Shown here: positions 27,351 through 37,432 of the stretch, one piece after another
Layout of the letters: each line of letters starts with the position of its first letter
Position numbering within the stretch: position 1 is the first letter of the stretch
Assembly: GCF_030717995.2 (NCBI RefSeq)
Contig: NZ_CP157743.1
Span: 2,382,501-2,446,500 of the forward strand
Reading direction: 5' to 3'
Origin: Methylomarinum sp. Ch1-1
Lineage (GTDB): Bacteria > Pseudomonadota > Gammaproteobacteria > Methylococcales > Methylomonadaceae
DNA: 64,000 nucleotides
Notes under the pieces: model-generated
Databases searched by the model: none
Told to the model about the DNA's origin: nothing
The model's input: the letters and a program-made list of their open reading frames with translations, nothing else
Program-made: the position numbers and the translations under genes

Positions 27351-27875
27351 ATGACAGCAGAATTGGCAATGCAGCAGACCGAAGTCGTCGGGGACGGCAA
27401 GCCGTCGGCCGATGCGATGCAGATCCTGAGTTTTACCTTGGGTCAGGAGGAATACGGCGTCGATATACTTCGGGTTCAGGAAATTCGCAGTTGGGAACCC
27501 GTGTCGCGCATCCCCAATGTGCCCGGTTACGAAAAAGGGGTGGTCAACTTGCGCGGCGCGATCGTGCCGATTATCGACTTAAGGGAGCGTTTCGGCCTGG
27601 GCCATCTGGATTACAGTCCGTTGACCGTGGTCGTGGTGTTGCAGGCATATATCTCTGGTAGGACGCGGGCGATGGGAGTCGTCGTCGACGCCGTTTCCGA
27701 TGTCGTCGATATCGACAAAAGCGTCATTCAGACGACGCCCAATTTCGGCGTCAAGGTCAGCACAGAGTTTATTAACGGACTGGCCGCTGTCAACGACAAG
27801 ATGGTCATGTTGTTGGATGTGGATAAATTACTAAATCTTGAGAGTCTGGATGGGGATGATGAACATAAAGAATAA
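27351..27875 (+). CDS. cheW: CheW adaptor protein (first copy)
   Basis: 174 residues. A 20-residue polar N-terminal extension precedes one CheW domain (ILSFTLGQEEYGVDILRVQE, VVNLRGAIVPIIDLRERF, VVDAVSDVVDI). It links CheA to receptors. About 60 percent like the second CheW at 30448 by eye. A family C MITE is inserted immediately after its stop codon, and the 8-bp target duplication includes that stop. Confidence 0.96.
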   Translation: MTAELAMQQTEVVGDGKPSADAMQILSFTLGQEEYGVDILRVQEIRSWEPVSRIPNVPGYEKGVVNLRGAIVPIIDLRERFGLGHLDYSPLTVVVVLQAYISGRTRAMGVVVDAVSDVVDIDKSVIQTTPNFGVKVSTEFINGLAAVNDKMVMLLDVDKLLNLESLDGDDEHKE

Positions 27876-27876
27876 T

Positions 27877-28034
27877 CGTAACTATTCAGTATCTTTCAAG
27901 GTTTAGGGAGTAGACCATTGATTTCTCGGGACGCGTGAATACTTCCATGTAAGCTCTGACTGCAACGTCCTGTTGCAGACAGCCCGATAAATCAATAGCC
28001 TACTCCCCCTGATAAAAATACGCTGAATAATTAC
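27877..28034 (+). mobile_element. Family C MITE-like element, 158 bp, directly after the cheW stop
   Basis: Starts GTAACTATTCAGTATCTTTC and ends ACGCTGAATAATTAC. The 8-bp direct repeat GAATAATC flanks it (27869-27876 and 28035-28042). It is an internally deleted version of the 17.0-kb copy: the inner ACCCAGC palindrome and the GCACTTGCACTTCC part are gone. It separates cheW from the downstream receptor gene but leaves both frames intact. Confidence 0.92.
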
Positions 28035-28073
28035 GAATAATCAATATAACTGGGTCGCAAAGGAGAATTTAGC

Positions 28074-30425
28074 ATGAGAATCAACCACCCGGTCACCGAT
28101 CACGAAGTCTTGATGAAACAGGGGACAATACTGGTCACCCGCACCAATCTGAAAGGCATTATCACTTACGCCAATGACGCCTTCGTCGAGATCAGCGGCT
28201 TCACTCGCGAAGAGTTGGTCGGATCGAACCATAACATCGTCCGTCATCCCGATATGCCGCCGGCGGCGTTCGAGGATCTGTGGCAGTGTCTGAAGGCGGG
28301 CAAAGCGTGGACGGCGCCGATCAAAAACCGAACTAAGTCGGGCGATTATTATTGGGTGGAAGCCAATGTGACGCCGGTTTATAAAAACGGTAAGGTGCAG
28401 GAATTTCTGTCGGTCCGCTATGCGCCGACCCGTGAGCAGATCATGCGGGCGGAGGAGCTTTATCGACGACTCAACGCCAATAAGGCGCAGCTCAGGCCCA
28501 AGGGCGTCGCCGCCGTGGTTAAAAACCTCAAGGAAATGTCCATCTGGAAAAAGGCCGGACTGGCCACGGCTGGCTTCCTGGCTCCCGACCTGTATTTGCT
28601 GTACCAACTTTATCTGCAACAAAACTGGAGTTTGTTGGCGTTGATGACCTTGTTGACTGTGGCCGCGGTCTTTGTCGGCGGGGCGATGGTGAAAAAATTC
28701 GTCGATACCTTGGCCGAATCCTCCGATATCTTCTATCGCCTTGCCGATGAACAATTCCGGAACAAGATCGAGCTGAACCGCAACGATCAGATCGGCGAAT
28801 TCCAGCGTGCGCTTTACAGCATGCAGGTTAAATTGAATTCCGATTTGGCCCATTCCAAGGAGGTCGGCGCCGCCAACCTGCGGATCAAGCAGGCGTTGGA
28901 TAACGTCGGCTCTTGCGTGATGGTGGCGAATAATGATCTGGACATCATATACATGAATCACACCGTTCAGAAGATGTTTGAAACCGCCGAGGCGGATATA
29001 CGCCAGCAGTTGCCGAATTTCTCCGCGGCAGATCTGATGGGCGCGAACATAGATCAGTTTCATAAGAACCCGGCCCATCAACGCGATTTATTGGGGCGTC
29101 TGGACAGAACCTTTGCTTCGACGCTGGTGATCGGCAATCGACACATGGATATCGTCGCCAACCCGGTTAAGAACGATGGCAATGAACGCATCGGCATCGT
29201 CGTGGAATGGGTGGACAGAACGCACGAGGTGAAAATCGAGCAGGAGATCGCCGATATCGTCGAGGCGGTGAAAACGGGACAGTTGAATAATCGCATCGAA
29301 TTGGCCGATAAAGACGGCTTCTTCGCCAAATTGAGCGAAGGCATCAATGAATTGGCCGACGTCATCGAAAATGTCTTCAGCGATGTGGGCAGCACGATGA
29401 AGAGCATGGCCGGTGGCGATTTGAACAACAAAATCAGCAGTGAATATGAAGGCGCGTATTTGGCCTGTAAAAACGATATCAATGCGACGATCGATAAATT
29501 GGCCGATATTTTCGCTCAGATCAATAGTTCGGCCAGCTTCATCAACAATTCCTCCCAGGAAATCGCCAGCGGCAATAATAATCTCTCGCAGCGCGCCGAG
29601 CAGCAGGCTTCCAGTCTCGAGGAAACCGCTTCCAGCATGGAGGAGCTGACCAGCACCGTCAAGAATAATGCCGACAACGCCCAACAGGCCAATAGCTTGG
29701 CTAACAACGCCAGGGAATTGGCGGAACGAGGCGGCTCAGTCGTTTCTTCGGCGGTTTCGGCGATGCAGGAGATCAACGAGAGTAGTAATAAAATTGCCGA
29801 CATCATCGGTGTCATCGATGAGATTGCCTTCCAGACCAATTTGTTGGCCCTGAACGCTTCGGTGGAAGCGGCGAGAGCCGGTGAGCAGGGCCGCGGTTTC
29901 TCGGTGGTTGCGACGGAAGTGAGGAATTTGGCGCAACGCAGTGCGACAGCGGCCAAAGAAAGTAAGGAGCTGATTCAAAACAGCGTGCAAAAGGTTAAAA
30001 CAGGCACCGAGTTTGTCAACGAAACCGGCAGTGCGCTGAACGAAATTGTCGGCGGCGTTAAAAAAGTCGGCGATATTGTCGCGGAAATCGCCGCGGCCAG
30101 CGCCGAACAATCCGCCGGCATCGAACAGGTGAACCAGGCCGTCGCCCAAATGGATGAGATTACTCAGCAAAACGCGGCGTTGGCCGAACAGGCCTCGGCC
30201 GCCAGCGTTTCGATGAGCGAACAATCGGATCAGATGGTGGAACTGTTGTCTTTTTTCAAGATCGACGGCGTCAAGGCGGAGAGCGTCCAAAGCGGGCAGT
30301 CGCAAGCCAGGACAGAAGCCGGGCTGTCAAAGCCGACCAAGACGGCGGAGCCGAGTCAGGTCTCGTATTCAGAAAGTAAGCGTTATAGTTCCACCCTCGA
30401 TGATGATGAATGGGAAGAGTTTTGA
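28074..30425 (+). CDS. PAS-containing methyl-accepting chemotaxis protein (Aer-like)
   Basis: 783 residues. The N-terminal PAS domain (about 15-115, [20 protein letters not shown] and [14 protein letters not shown]) resembles Aer redox sensors. A hydrophobic hairpin follows at about 165-205 with no periplasmic domain, then a second PAS-like region (about 280-385), HAMP-like segments and the MCP signalling domain. The hairpin tip ([24 protein letters not shown]) is well conserved. The C-terminus DEWEEF resembles the pentapeptide tether for CheR/CheB. It probably senses internal redox or energy state. The start is preceded by AAAGGAG. It lies between the two cheW genes. Confidence 0.94.
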   Translation: MRINHPVTDHEVLMKQGTILVTRTNLKGIITYANDAFVEISGFTREELVGSNHNIVRHPDMPPAAFEDLWQCLKAGKAWTAPIKNRTKSGDYYWVEANVTPVYKNGKVQEFLSVRYAPTREQIMRAEELYRRLNANKAQLRPKGVAAVVKNLKEMSIWKKAGLATAGFLAPDLYLLYQLYLQQNWSLLALMTLLTVAAVFVGGAMVKKFVDTLAESSDIFYRLADEQFRNKIELNRNDQIGEFQRALYSMQVKLNSDLAHSKEVGAANLRIKQALDNVGSCVMVANNDLDIIYMNHTVQKMFETAEADIRQQLPNFSAADLMGANIDQFHKNPAHQRDLLGRLDRTFASTLVIGNRHMDIVANPVKNDGNERIGIVVEWVDRTHEVKIEQEIADIVEAVKTGQLNNRIELADKDGFFAKLSEGINELADVIENVFSDVGSTMKSMAGGDLNNKISSEYEGAYLACKNDINATIDKLADIFAQINSSASFINNSSQEIASGNNNLSQRAEQQASSLEETASSMEELTSTVKNNADNAQQANSLANNARELAERGGSVVSSAVSAMQEINESSNKIADIIGVIDEIAFQTNLLALNASVEAARAGEQGRGFSVVATEVRNLAQRSATAAKESKELIQNSVQKVKTGTEFVNETGSALNEIVGGVKKVGDIVAEIAAASAEQSAGIEQVNQAVAQMDEITQQNAALAEQASAASVSMSEQSDQMVELLSFFKIDGVKAESVQSGQSQARTEAGLSKPTKTAEPSQVSYSESKRYSSTLDDDEWEEF

Positions 30426-30447
30426 TTAATGGCCGGGAACTCCAATC

Positions 30448-30933
30448 ATGACAGATGACGCATTGTCCAATAAAGAAATCGATCAATTTTTGACCTTCGA
30501 AATCGCCGGCGAAGTCTATGGGGTCGACATTCTGAAGGTTCAGGAAATTAGAGGTTGGGAGCCGGTTCGAGAGATTCCGAATACCCCGGCTTTCATCAAA
30601 GGCGCCTTAAATCTGCGCGGTTCTATCGTGCCGATTGTCGACTTGAGAGAGCGCTTTAAGATGGACAGGACCGACTACTCGCCGATGACGGTTGTCATTG
30701 TCCTCTGTGTCGAGCATCAATCGGGGACCTCGGTGATGGGGATTGTGGCCGATTCGGTTTCCGATGTTTTGGATGTCAATGCAGTCGATATCAAGGAGGC
30801 GCCCAATCTCGGTTCCCATATCGACACCCGCTATATGCGCGGCATGTATGTCATCGAGGACAAGATGGTGTTATTGCTGAATGTAGCCAAGTTGCTGAAT
30901 CCGGAAGAGTTTGACGGGGTCGAGGGACTTTGA
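30448..30933 (+). CDS. cheW: CheW adaptor protein (second copy)
   Basis: 161 residues, one CheW domain with FEIAGEVYGVDILKVQEIRG, ALNLRGSIVPIVDLRERFKM and IVADSVSDVLDV. It shares motif order and many residues with the first CheW but has a shorter N-terminus. Its stop codon overlaps the parA-like start by one base (TGATG), which suggests translational coupling. Two CheW copies around one receptor gene could give different receptor pairing or array architecture; that is inference. Confidence 0.95.
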   Translation: MTDDALSNKEIDQFLTFEIAGEVYGVDILKVQEIRGWEPVREIPNTPAFIKGALNLRGSIVPIVDLRERFKMDRTDYSPMTVVIVLCVEHQSGTSVMGIVADSVSDVLDVNAVDIKEAPNLGSHIDTRYMRGMYVIEDKMVLLLNVAKLLNPEEFDGVEGL

Positions 30934-31694
30934 TGGGAGCGAGGATCGTCGGCGTACTCAATCAGAAAGGCGGCGTCGGAAAAACAACGATATCGGCGAA
31001 TCTGACGCATGCGCTGGCCAGGATGGGCTACAAAGTCACCGTCATCGATCTGGACCCGCAAGGCCATCTGGCCGTTTCGCTGGGCATGGTCGCCGTCGAT
31101 AGAGCCGGCATCGACGAGGTGATGCTGGGAACGGCCGATATTGACCAGCAGTTGTTGGAGGTCAGGGAGAATCTGAATTTGATCGCCGCCGGACCGAGGC
31201 TGCAGGAAATTGAGCAATTGGCCGCAGGGGGCGCGGCTAGAGGAGGCTTGTTGAGCAGGGCGCTACGGCAAAGCTTGCATGATCAGGATTTCGTCTTTAT
31301 CGATTGCCCGCCTTCTTCGGGCGTATTGGTTGCCAACGCGCTGTTCGCCGCCGATGAGATTTTGATTCCGATGAGCGGTGATTTCTTGTCGTTGCAGGGC
31401 CTTGCTTATTTGATGGGCACGATCAAGCGTTTTGAGAAAGCATTGCGTAAGCACTACAAGACGGCGTTGCTGATGTCTCGCTATGCGACGACCCGGAGGA
31501 TCTCTCGGGAAGTGCTGAACACGCTGCAGAAACATTTCCCCAAACAGATATTGGCGACGGTGATCCGGGAGTCTGCCTTATTGGCGGAATGTCCCAGCGC
31601 CGGCAAGACAATCCACGAATATCGGCCCGGCAGCCGTTCGGCAAGGGATTTCAGGAATCTGGCGCAGGACTTTTTGGAAAATAAGGTGATGTGA
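30933..31694 (+). CDS. ParA/Soj-type ATPase in the chemosensory operon
   Basis: 253 residues from the ATG at 30933. A deviant Walker A KGGVGKTT lies at 12-19, with DLDPQGHL and FIDCPPSSGVLVANAL (Walker B) further on. This family positions DNA or protein complexes. ParA homologues inside che operons (ParC, PpfA types) place chemoreceptor arrays, and that is the likely role here. No ParB or obvious ParP partner is adjacent. It overlaps by one base both the preceding cheW and the following STAS gene, so all three are tightly coupled. Confidence 0.92.
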   Translation: MGARIVGVLNQKGGVGKTTISANLTHALARMGYKVTVIDLDPQGHLAVSLGMVAVDRAGIDEVMLGTADIDQQLLEVRENLNLIAAGPRLQEIEQLAAGGAARGGLLSRALRQSLHDQDFVFIDCPPSSGVLVANALFAADEILIPMSGDFLSLQGLAYLMGTIKRFEKALRKHYKTALLMSRYATTRRISREVLNTLQKHFPKQILATVIRESALLAECPSAGKTIHEYRPGSRSARDFRNLAQDFLENKVM

Positions 31695-32182
31695 TGGCGG
31701 AAAAACAACAGCATGGTTTGATCGGTTATGATCCGCTGGCTTGGCTGGAACAGCAAGAAAATCAAGTCGAGGCGCCCCCCGTCGAAGGGCCCGGCGATGA
31801 TGCGCATATTTTCGCCGAAGCCGAAAATGAAGCGGAGGCGATGGCGGTGAGACAAGTGGACGGCGAGGATGATACTGGCGCATATTCCGAGCAGGCAGCG
31901 TTGCTATTGGACTCGACGTTGACGATTGCTCATGTCGCGGCTTTGCATCAGGATATGATCGCCAGGCTGGACAGTCGTGAAAAAATCGAGATAGATGCCT
32001 CACGGGTTAATTCGATTGATACCGCTGTGATGCAGTTGTTGATCGTATTGAAGATATCGGCGCTCAAGGCCGGTAAGGAGGTGGTCATCGATTTTCCTTC
32101 GGAAAACTTTATTGAAGCGGCTGAATTACTGGGCTTGGCGGAAATGCTGGATGTGGACCAGGCTGCCGCCGGATTTTTTTAA
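31694..32182 (+). CDS. STAS domain protein
   Basis: 162 residues. An acidic N-terminal extension of about 70 residues (rich in Glu and Asp) precedes a STAS domain (about 75-160) with IDASRVNSIDTAVMQLLIVL. The residue at the usual phosphorylation position appears to be in SIDT. STAS proteins act as anti-anti-sigma factors or in protein switches. It is coupled to the parA-like gene by TGATG. A second STAS gene ends the cluster at 36979. The partner kinase or phosphatase is not in the window. Confidence 0.85.
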   Translation: MAEKQQHGLIGYDPLAWLEQQENQVEAPPVEGPGDDAHIFAEAENEAEAMAVRQVDGEDDTGAYSEQAALLLDSTLTIAHVAALHQDMIARLDSREKIEIDASRVNSIDTAVMQLLIVLKISALKAGKEVVIDFPSENFIEAAELLGLAEMLDVDQAAAGFF

Positions 32183-32219
32183 CTGATCGTGTAACTTATT
32201 TAGACCGGGTTGGTCATCG

Positions 32220-32785
32220 TTCCGCCCCGCCCTACGGTGTGGGTAGGGTGTGCTGACGATAGGAAGCGCACCATGTTTCGATGTGCTTCACGACGATCGG
32301 CTTTACATGGGCATCGCAACCGTAGGGTGGATTCGCCGCCAGGCAATCCGCCTGGATACCAATAACGGCTAATTTGGCTCCGGTGCGGGGGGTTGGCGGA
32401 TCCGCTGCGCTTGATCCATCCTACGCCAATTTGGCCCTCGGTGCGGGTTGTGGTGGCTTGCTTCGCGAAGCCACCCTACGCGAAGCCGCCCTACGATGCG
32501 GTAGGGTGTGCTGACGATAGGAAGCGCACCATGTGTTGATGCGCTTCACGCTGCTCGGCACATCCGAAGGCAAGGCGGTGCTTTGCGTAGGAGCGCCGCC
32601 CTCGGCGCGAAAAGAGCCATTCGGCCCGAGGGCGGGCCTCCTACGGGCAGACGTTGGCGGAGCCACGGCGCAAGTAGCCGCATGTCGCTATGCGAAATGC
32701 AGGTCAACGAGGTCCTGAACGATTCAACCGTGACTAGAGTCAGTTAAACGTTTGGGGCGGGTTAAATAACCCGCCCCGCCCAGAG
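32220..32785 (-). repeat. GTAG-type REP array interrupting the che cluster
   Basis: Lies between the STAS gene and cheR. It carries inverted composite units (GTAGGGTGTGCTGACG twice, GTAGGGTGGATTCGCC, the GGATCC hairpin, the GCTTCGCGAAGC hairpin), then the long GTAGGAGCGCCGCCCTCGG hairpin (32587-32646), a conserved spacer with GAGGTCCTGAACGATTCAAC, and the palindrome GGGGCGGGTTAAATAACCCG. The same tail order recurs at 39.84-40.03 and 44.70-44.84 kb. Confidence 0.85.
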
Positions 32786-32829
32786 GGATGACGCGATATT
32801 AGCCAATGTGTTGGTTCAGGTATTTTTTA

Positions 32830-33684
32830 ATGAGGGAGTCCCGGAACAAAGTGAAAGAGAACTTGCGAGAATTCCCCTATACTTGGGACGATTTTAATGT
32901 GCTCAGGAAATTATCCAATGAGCATTCCGGCATTTTGGTCCCGGATGACAAATTCGACATGTTTTATTCACGCCTCTCGAAACGCGTGCGTAAGCTGGGT
33001 GTGCCTGATTTCGAGCATTATTGTCGATTTTTGCAGGCTCATCCCGATCGCGAGTTTGGCGAATTCATCAATGCGATTACGACTAACCTGACCTCTTTTT
33101 TTCGGGAGCGGCATCATTTCGATTATCTGCAAGAACAGCTGCTTCCGAAGCTGTTGAAAGAAAAAAAGGCCGAAAAACAAGTCAGGGTTTGGTCCGCCGG
33201 TTGCTCCAGTGGAGAGGAGCCGTATTCCATCGCCATGGCGCTGGCCGAGCGCTTACCGGGCGATTGGACGGTCAAAATACTGGCGACCGACCTCGATACT
33301 CAGGTATTGCGGGCCGCCGCCGATGGCGTTTATACGATGGATCGGGTCGCGGCGTTGCCGCGTCAACGTCTGCAACGATGGTTCAGAAAAGGAACGGGAA
33401 GGAATGCTGACAAGGTGAAGGTGAAAGAGGAGCTGCAGCGGATGATTCACTTTAAGCAACTGAATTTGATGAAGGAGTGGCCGCTAAAAGGACCCTTCGA
33501 TTTCATTTTTTGTCGCAATGTATTGATTTATTTCGATCGGACGACCAAGGAATCGTTAGCGAACCGGTTTGGCGCTTTAATGCCGGCCGGCGCTCATCTA
33601 TTCATCGGCCATTCCGAGTCTTTGCATGCCCTTGAGACCGGTTTCAAACTGATCGGCAATACCATCTATCGTAAAATCCAATAG
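32830..33684 (+). CDS. cheR: Chemotaxis protein methyltransferase CheR
   Basis: 284 residues from the ATG at 32830. Other in-frame starts exist at 32806 (ATG) and 32851 (GTG), and no strong ribosome site decides between them. The helical N-domain (about 20-85) is followed by the SAM-binding domain with VRVWSAGCSSGEEPYSIAM, ILATDLDTQVL and FDFIFCRNVLIYFD. It methylates receptor glutamates. A REP array ends 45 bp before it and may have changed its leader and start. Confidence 0.95.
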   Translation: MRESRNKVKENLREFPYTWDDFNVLRKLSNEHSGILVPDDKFDMFYSRLSKRVRKLGVPDFEHYCRFLQAHPDREFGEFINAITTNLTSFFRERHHFDYLQEQLLPKLLKEKKAEKQVRVWSAGCSSGEEPYSIAMALAERLPGDWTVKILATDLDTQVLRAAADGVYTMDRVAALPRQRLQRWFRKGTGRNADKVKVKEELQRMIHFKQLNLMKEWPLKGPFDFIFCRNVLIYFDRTTKESLANRFGALMPAGAHLFIGHSESLHALETGFKLIGNTIYRKIQ

Positions 33685-33695
33685 CGGGGGGCAGC

Positions 33696-34325
33696 TTGAA
33701 TACCATTGTCAAACCTTCGTTGCCGGGATTTTCCGGCATCAAACGCTATTGGGATAGGCAACATGAGATGACGGCGGCTAAATTGTTGCCCGGTGAATAC
33801 TATGTCACCCGCGACGATGAGTTGATCACGACGGTATTGGGTTCCTGCATTTCCGCCTGTATCAGGGACCGCGAATTGGCCATCGGCGGTATGAACCACT
33901 TCATGCTGCCGGAAACATCGGTAGAGCGCTTGACAGGCGGCGATGAAGCGGTCGTCGGCACTGCGACGCGCTATGGTAATTATGCGATGGAGCATTTAAT
34001 CAACAGCATTCTACGTTATGGCGGTAAGCGTAAAAATCTCGAGGTTAAGTTGTTTGGCGGGGGTAAAATTATTCCGACCTTAGGCGATGTGGGGCAAAGG
34101 AATATCGATTTTGTTCTAGAATATATCGATACCGAAGCGCTTAAGCTGGTGTCCCGTGATTTAGGCGACATCTATCCCCGCAAGGTCAATTATTATCCCC
34201 GTACAGGACGGGTCAGGGTTAAGAAGATCAAAGACTTGCATAATGACACCATCGTCAATAGAGAAAGACAGTATCGCTCGGCGATTAAGGATATCCCGGT
34301 CGAGGGCGAAGTGGAATTATTCTAA
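33696..34325 (+). CDS. cheD: Chemoreceptor glutamine deamidase CheD
   Basis: 209 residues from TTG at 33696 (GGGGGG ribosome site just upstream), giving [20 protein letters not shown]. The catalytic Cys is C51 in LGSCISAC and the His is H68 in GMNHFMLPE. CheD deamidates receptor glutamines. The C-terminus ends EGEVELF, identical to the last residues of the MCP encoded two genes downstream. Its stop overlaps the cheB start (TAATG). Confidence 0.95.
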   Translation: MNTIVKPSLPGFSGIKRYWDRQHEMTAAKLLPGEYYVTRDDELITTVLGSCISACIRDRELAIGGMNHFMLPETSVERLTGGDEAVVGTATRYGNYAMEHLINSILRYGGKRKNLEVKLFGGGKIIPTLGDVGQRNIDFVLEYIDTEALKLVSRDLGDIYPRKVNYYPRTGRVRVKKIKDLHNDTIVNRERQYRSAIKDIPVEGEVELF

Positions 34326-35404
34326 TGGAAAAAATCAAGATATTAATCATTGATGACTCGGCCTTAATCAGAAAAATGCTGACCGAGATTTTTAACTCGT
34401 CGGGTGAGCTGGAAGTGGTCGGTACGGCGGCGGATCCCTATGTCGCGAGAACGAAAATCAAACAGCTAAATCCCGATGTATTAACGTTGGATGTCGAAAT
34501 GCCGCGGATGGATGGTTTGACTTTTCTGCGCAATCTGATGCGCTTACGGCCGATGCCGGTGGTGATGATTTCGACGTTGACCGAGAAAGGCGCCGAAGTC
34601 ACCTTGAATGCCTTGCAATTAGGCGCGGTGGATTTTGTATCCAAGCCGAAGATCGATGTGGCTAATTCCCTGCAGGATTATGCCGAGGAGATCATCGCCA
34701 AGGTCAAGGCGGCGGCCAAGGCCCATGTCCGAACGCTGACGCCAGCGCCAAAACGTCAAGTGAGCGCTGCGCTTCATTCCGGAAGACACTCGGTCGATGC
34801 GGTGCTGAGACCGTCGGCAGGCAAAAAACACTTCGCCACCACCGATAAGCTCATCGTCTTCGGTTCTTCCACCGGCGGCACCGAGGCGCTTAAAAATGTC
34901 GTGGCGAATTTGCCGGCGGACACGCCGCCTATCGTGGTGACTCAGCATTTACCGGCGGCCTTCAGCGCCTCTTTCGCCAAGCATGTCGACGAGGCGAGCG
35001 CGATGAACGCCTGCCTCGCCGTGGACGGTCAACAGATCTTGCCGGGCAATATCTATATTGCTCCCGGCGATCGGCATTTATTGGTGACTCGAGATGGCGC
35101 GCGCTATATTTGTCGTCTCAATGACGGTCTACCGGTCAATCGGCATAAACCGTCTGTCGACGTGCTGTTTCGCTCGGCGGCGCAGAATGTCGGCAGCAAT
35201 GCGATAGGCGTGATGCTGACCGGCATGGGGACCGATGGCGCGGTGGCTATGAAGGAAATGAGCGATGCCGGCAGCATCAATATCGTCCAGGATGAAGCCA
35301 GCAGCGTCGTGTGGGGAATGCCCGGCGAGGCCTATAGGCTGGGGGCGGCTCACCATGTATTGGCGCTGGATAAAATAGCCGAGCAATTATTGACTTTACT
35401 CTGA
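34325..35404 (+). CDS. cheB: Chemotaxis response regulator protein-glutamate methylesterase CheB
   Basis: 359 residues. The receiver domain has D10/D11, phospho-acceptor D56 and a lysine in VSKPK. After a linker of about 45 residues the methylesterase domain has the Ser-His-Asp triad in [23 protein letters not shown] and LTGMGTDGA. It removes methyl groups added by CheR. It is coupled to cheD by a one-base overlap and followed 10 bp later by an MCP gene. Confidence 0.96.
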   Translation: MEKIKILIIDDSALIRKMLTEIFNSSGELEVVGTAADPYVARTKIKQLNPDVLTLDVEMPRMDGLTFLRNLMRLRPMPVVMISTLTEKGAEVTLNALQLGAVDFVSKPKIDVANSLQDYAEEIIAKVKAAAKAHVRTLTPAPKRQVSAALHSGRHSVDAVLRPSAGKKHFATTDKLIVFGSSTGGTEALKNVVANLPADTPPIVVTQHLPAAFSASFAKHVDEASAMNACLAVDGQQILPGNIYIAPGDRHLLVTRDGARYICRLNDGLPVNRHKPSVDVLFRSAAQNVGSNAIGVMLTGMGTDGAVAMKEMSDAGSINIVQDEASSVVWGMPGEAYRLGAAHHVLALDKIAEQLLTLL

Positions 35405-35414
35405 CAGGTATGCG

Positions 35415-36611
35415 ATGAAAGAATTAATAAAAACGAACGGCCTTTGTATTTCGACCACCATTGCTGTACTGTTATTGAGTTTTGTCATCAGTGTGGAAAC
35501 GGCATTTTGGCTCGGCGTGCCGTTGATGGCGATAATATGGTTGGCGAGTAATTTTAATAAGGAAAGGTTGGCCAAGCAGGATAAGGAAACGGGCAACGAT
35601 TATGAGCGTCTGGATGAGGCTATCGACGCCTATGTCGGCGAATTGGAGCAATGCATCGGCCAGGAAGTCGATAATTTCCAGCAAGAACTCCTACAGCTAA
35701 AATCGGTTGTCGCCGATGCCGTCGTCACGATGTCGAACAGTTTTAATGGTTTGCATTCGCTGACCGAAGGGCAGTCCAATATCGTTTATTCGCTGGTGTC
35801 GGATTTTGGCGATACCAGCGATAACGATGGAGAAGGACTCAATTTCAAGGAATTTGCCGAGGAAACCGATGATGTGTTGGGCTTTTTTATCGATCATATC
35901 GTGCAAATCAGTAAACAAAGCATGCAAATGGTCAGCGTGATTCATGATGTCGGCGAGCATATGGGCCAAGTGGAGAAATTATTGAGTGATGTTCAGGGCA
36001 TCGCGGATCAAACCAATCTGTTGGCCTTGAATGCCGCCATCGAAGCGGCCAGAGCCGGCGAAGCGGGGCGCGGTTTTGCCGTGGTAGCCGACGAGGTGCG
36101 CAATTTGTCGAAAAATTCCGATAAATTCAGTGAGGAAATCAGGATGGTGGTGAATGCTTCGAAAAACAATATCGATGTGGCCCAGTCGATGATCGAAAAA
36201 ATGGCCTCCAAGGATATGAATCTGACCATTAACTCGAAAGCCAATATCGATAAAATGATGACCGAGATTGCGGCGATGAATCAATCGATTGCCGATAAAT
36301 TGAGTCAAGTTTCCAGCCTCAATATGCAGATCGATAGCACCGTTAACGATGCGGTTCGGGGACTACAGTTTGAGGATATGGCCAGACAAATTGTTGAGTA
36401 TCTACAATTCAGCACGCAGCACTTTCAGGCCATGGCCGATGAAATGCGCATCGGCTTAGGGGTATTCAAGACCGGCGATGGTCAGCGATGGATTAATGAA
36501 TTGCGGGAAGGAACGCAGCGCTTGCATGAAATGAAAAATCAATGGCAAGTAAGAGAAAAAAAGACCGTCACTCAGTCTGCGATGGATGAAGGTGAAGTGG
36601 AATTATTTTGA
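35415..36611 (+). CDS. Short membrane-anchored methyl-accepting chemotaxis protein
   Basis: 398 residues. Two closely spaced hydrophobic segments near the N-terminus (about 10-45, [20 protein letters not shown] and [16 protein letters not shown]) with no periplasmic sensor domain. A coiled-coil region and the MCP signalling core follow ([35 protein letters not shown]). After the core a long helix with [15 protein letters not shown] resembles class members that pair with CheD. The C-terminus is EGEVELF, the same as CheD. It sits directly after cheB. Its ligand, if any, is unknown. Confidence 0.92.
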   Translation: MKELIKTNGLCISTTIAVLLLSFVISVETAFWLGVPLMAIIWLASNFNKERLAKQDKETGNDYERLDEAIDAYVGELEQCIGQEVDNFQQELLQLKSVVADAVVTMSNSFNGLHSLTEGQSNIVYSLVSDFGDTSDNDGEGLNFKEFAEETDDVLGFFIDHIVQISKQSMQMVSVIHDVGEHMGQVEKLLSDVQGIADQTNLLALNAAIEAARAGEAGRGFAVVADEVRNLSKNSDKFSEEIRMVVNASKNNIDVAQSMIEKMASKDMNLTINSKANIDKMMTEIAAMNQSIADKLSQVSSLNMQIDSTVNDAVRGLQFEDMARQIVEYLQFSTQHFQAMADEMRIGLGVFKTGDGQRWINELREGTQRLHEMKNQWQVREKKTVTQSAMDEGEVELF

Positions 36612-36978
36612 TTGGAAATGTTAGCGGATGCAAATCATGGCTAACGGCTTCAAGGTTTGCGATTAAGGAATATGAACAAAATAACTTCGATCAATAGTAA
36701 GCTTTTTGAAGGTTCGACAACTCGCTTGACAGGGCGCCGTGAATATACATCCTTGGCGGCTAACAACTCCTGCTTAGCGCCGCACTTGCACATCCTTGTG
36801 CGGCGTAGACTTGAAGGCGGCATCTGCCCGCCAGGGAATGGTGGAAATGCAGATTTTGCAGGAGCAAAAAATCTGCCCTGCCACCGACACCTGTCAATCG
36901 AGATACCGAACTCTCTTCGCACATTTGAAAGTTATTTCATGCTCGTTCCTAAATTGATTCTTTATTAAGGAATAGAAA
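36612..36978. other. Intergenic region with diverged repeat fragments
   Basis: No gene seen. 36738-36815 contains a diverged piece of the family C interior (GCACTTGCACATCCTTGTGC and GGCGGCTAACAACTCCTGC). After it, GTGGAAATGCAGATTTTGCA and its partial arm ATCTGCC form a hairpin that recurs at 48832. A short GGAAT ribosome site precedes the STAS gene. Confidence 0.5.
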
Positions 36979-37284
36979 ATGGGCGTAACGACGAAACTTG
37001 ATTCCAATACTGGCACTTTGCACATTGAGGTCAGCGGCCGCTTTGATTTCGGTGTCCATCAACAATTTCGCGATGCGACAAACCTGACCGATGACAAGAT
37101 TAATGTAATCGAGGTGAATTTGGCGCAAACCGACTATTTGGATAGTTCGGCGCTGGGCATGTTGCTGGTATTGCGTGATAGGCTCGGTGAAAACAGAAAT
37201 GCGGTAAGGATAAAAAATGCCAAGCCGGAAGTCAGAAAAATTCTGGAAATCGCCAACTTTGATAAATTGTTCACGTTGGTTTGA
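36979..37284 (+). CDS. STAS domain anti-sigma factor antagonist-like protein
   Basis: 101 residues, a single STAS domain. The conserved loop TDYLDSSALGMLLVL carries the serine that SpoIIAB-type kinases phosphorylate in this family. FDFGVHQQFRDA and VRIKNAKPEVRKILEIANF also fit. It closes the chemosensory cluster. The other STAS protein at 31694 is longer and acidic. No anti-sigma kinase lies nearby, so a link to receptor output is inferred only from position. Confidence 0.88.
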   Translation: MGVTTKLDSNTGTLHIEVSGRFDFGVHQQFRDATNLTDDKINVIEVNLAQTDYLDSSALGMLLVLRDRLGENRNAVRIKNAKPEVRKILEIANFDKLFTLV

Positions 37285-37351
37285 TTGAGGTGATGTTTTT
37301 GATGACAATTCCGCGCATTTTCACATTGTGGGCCGGCCATGATTGCCAGCG

Positions 37352-37432
37352 ATGGCGATGAAAGACGGCAGCAGTCGCCGACATCCTCGCCAAACACCCG
37401 AAGCCCTCTTTGTTATCCAAATTGGGAATTGC
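37352..37432 (+). repeat. Family B right-end fragment
   Basis: Includes GCCGACATCCTCGCCAAACA, then CCAAATTGGGAATTGCTG, the right terminus of family B. The left half is missing. The rest of 37285-37566 shows no gene. Confidence 0.7.

Noticed and set aside
28041-29081. 346-codon minus-strand frame opposite the PAS receptor
   Set aside because: Shadow frame; the plus strand encodes a clear PAS and receptor.
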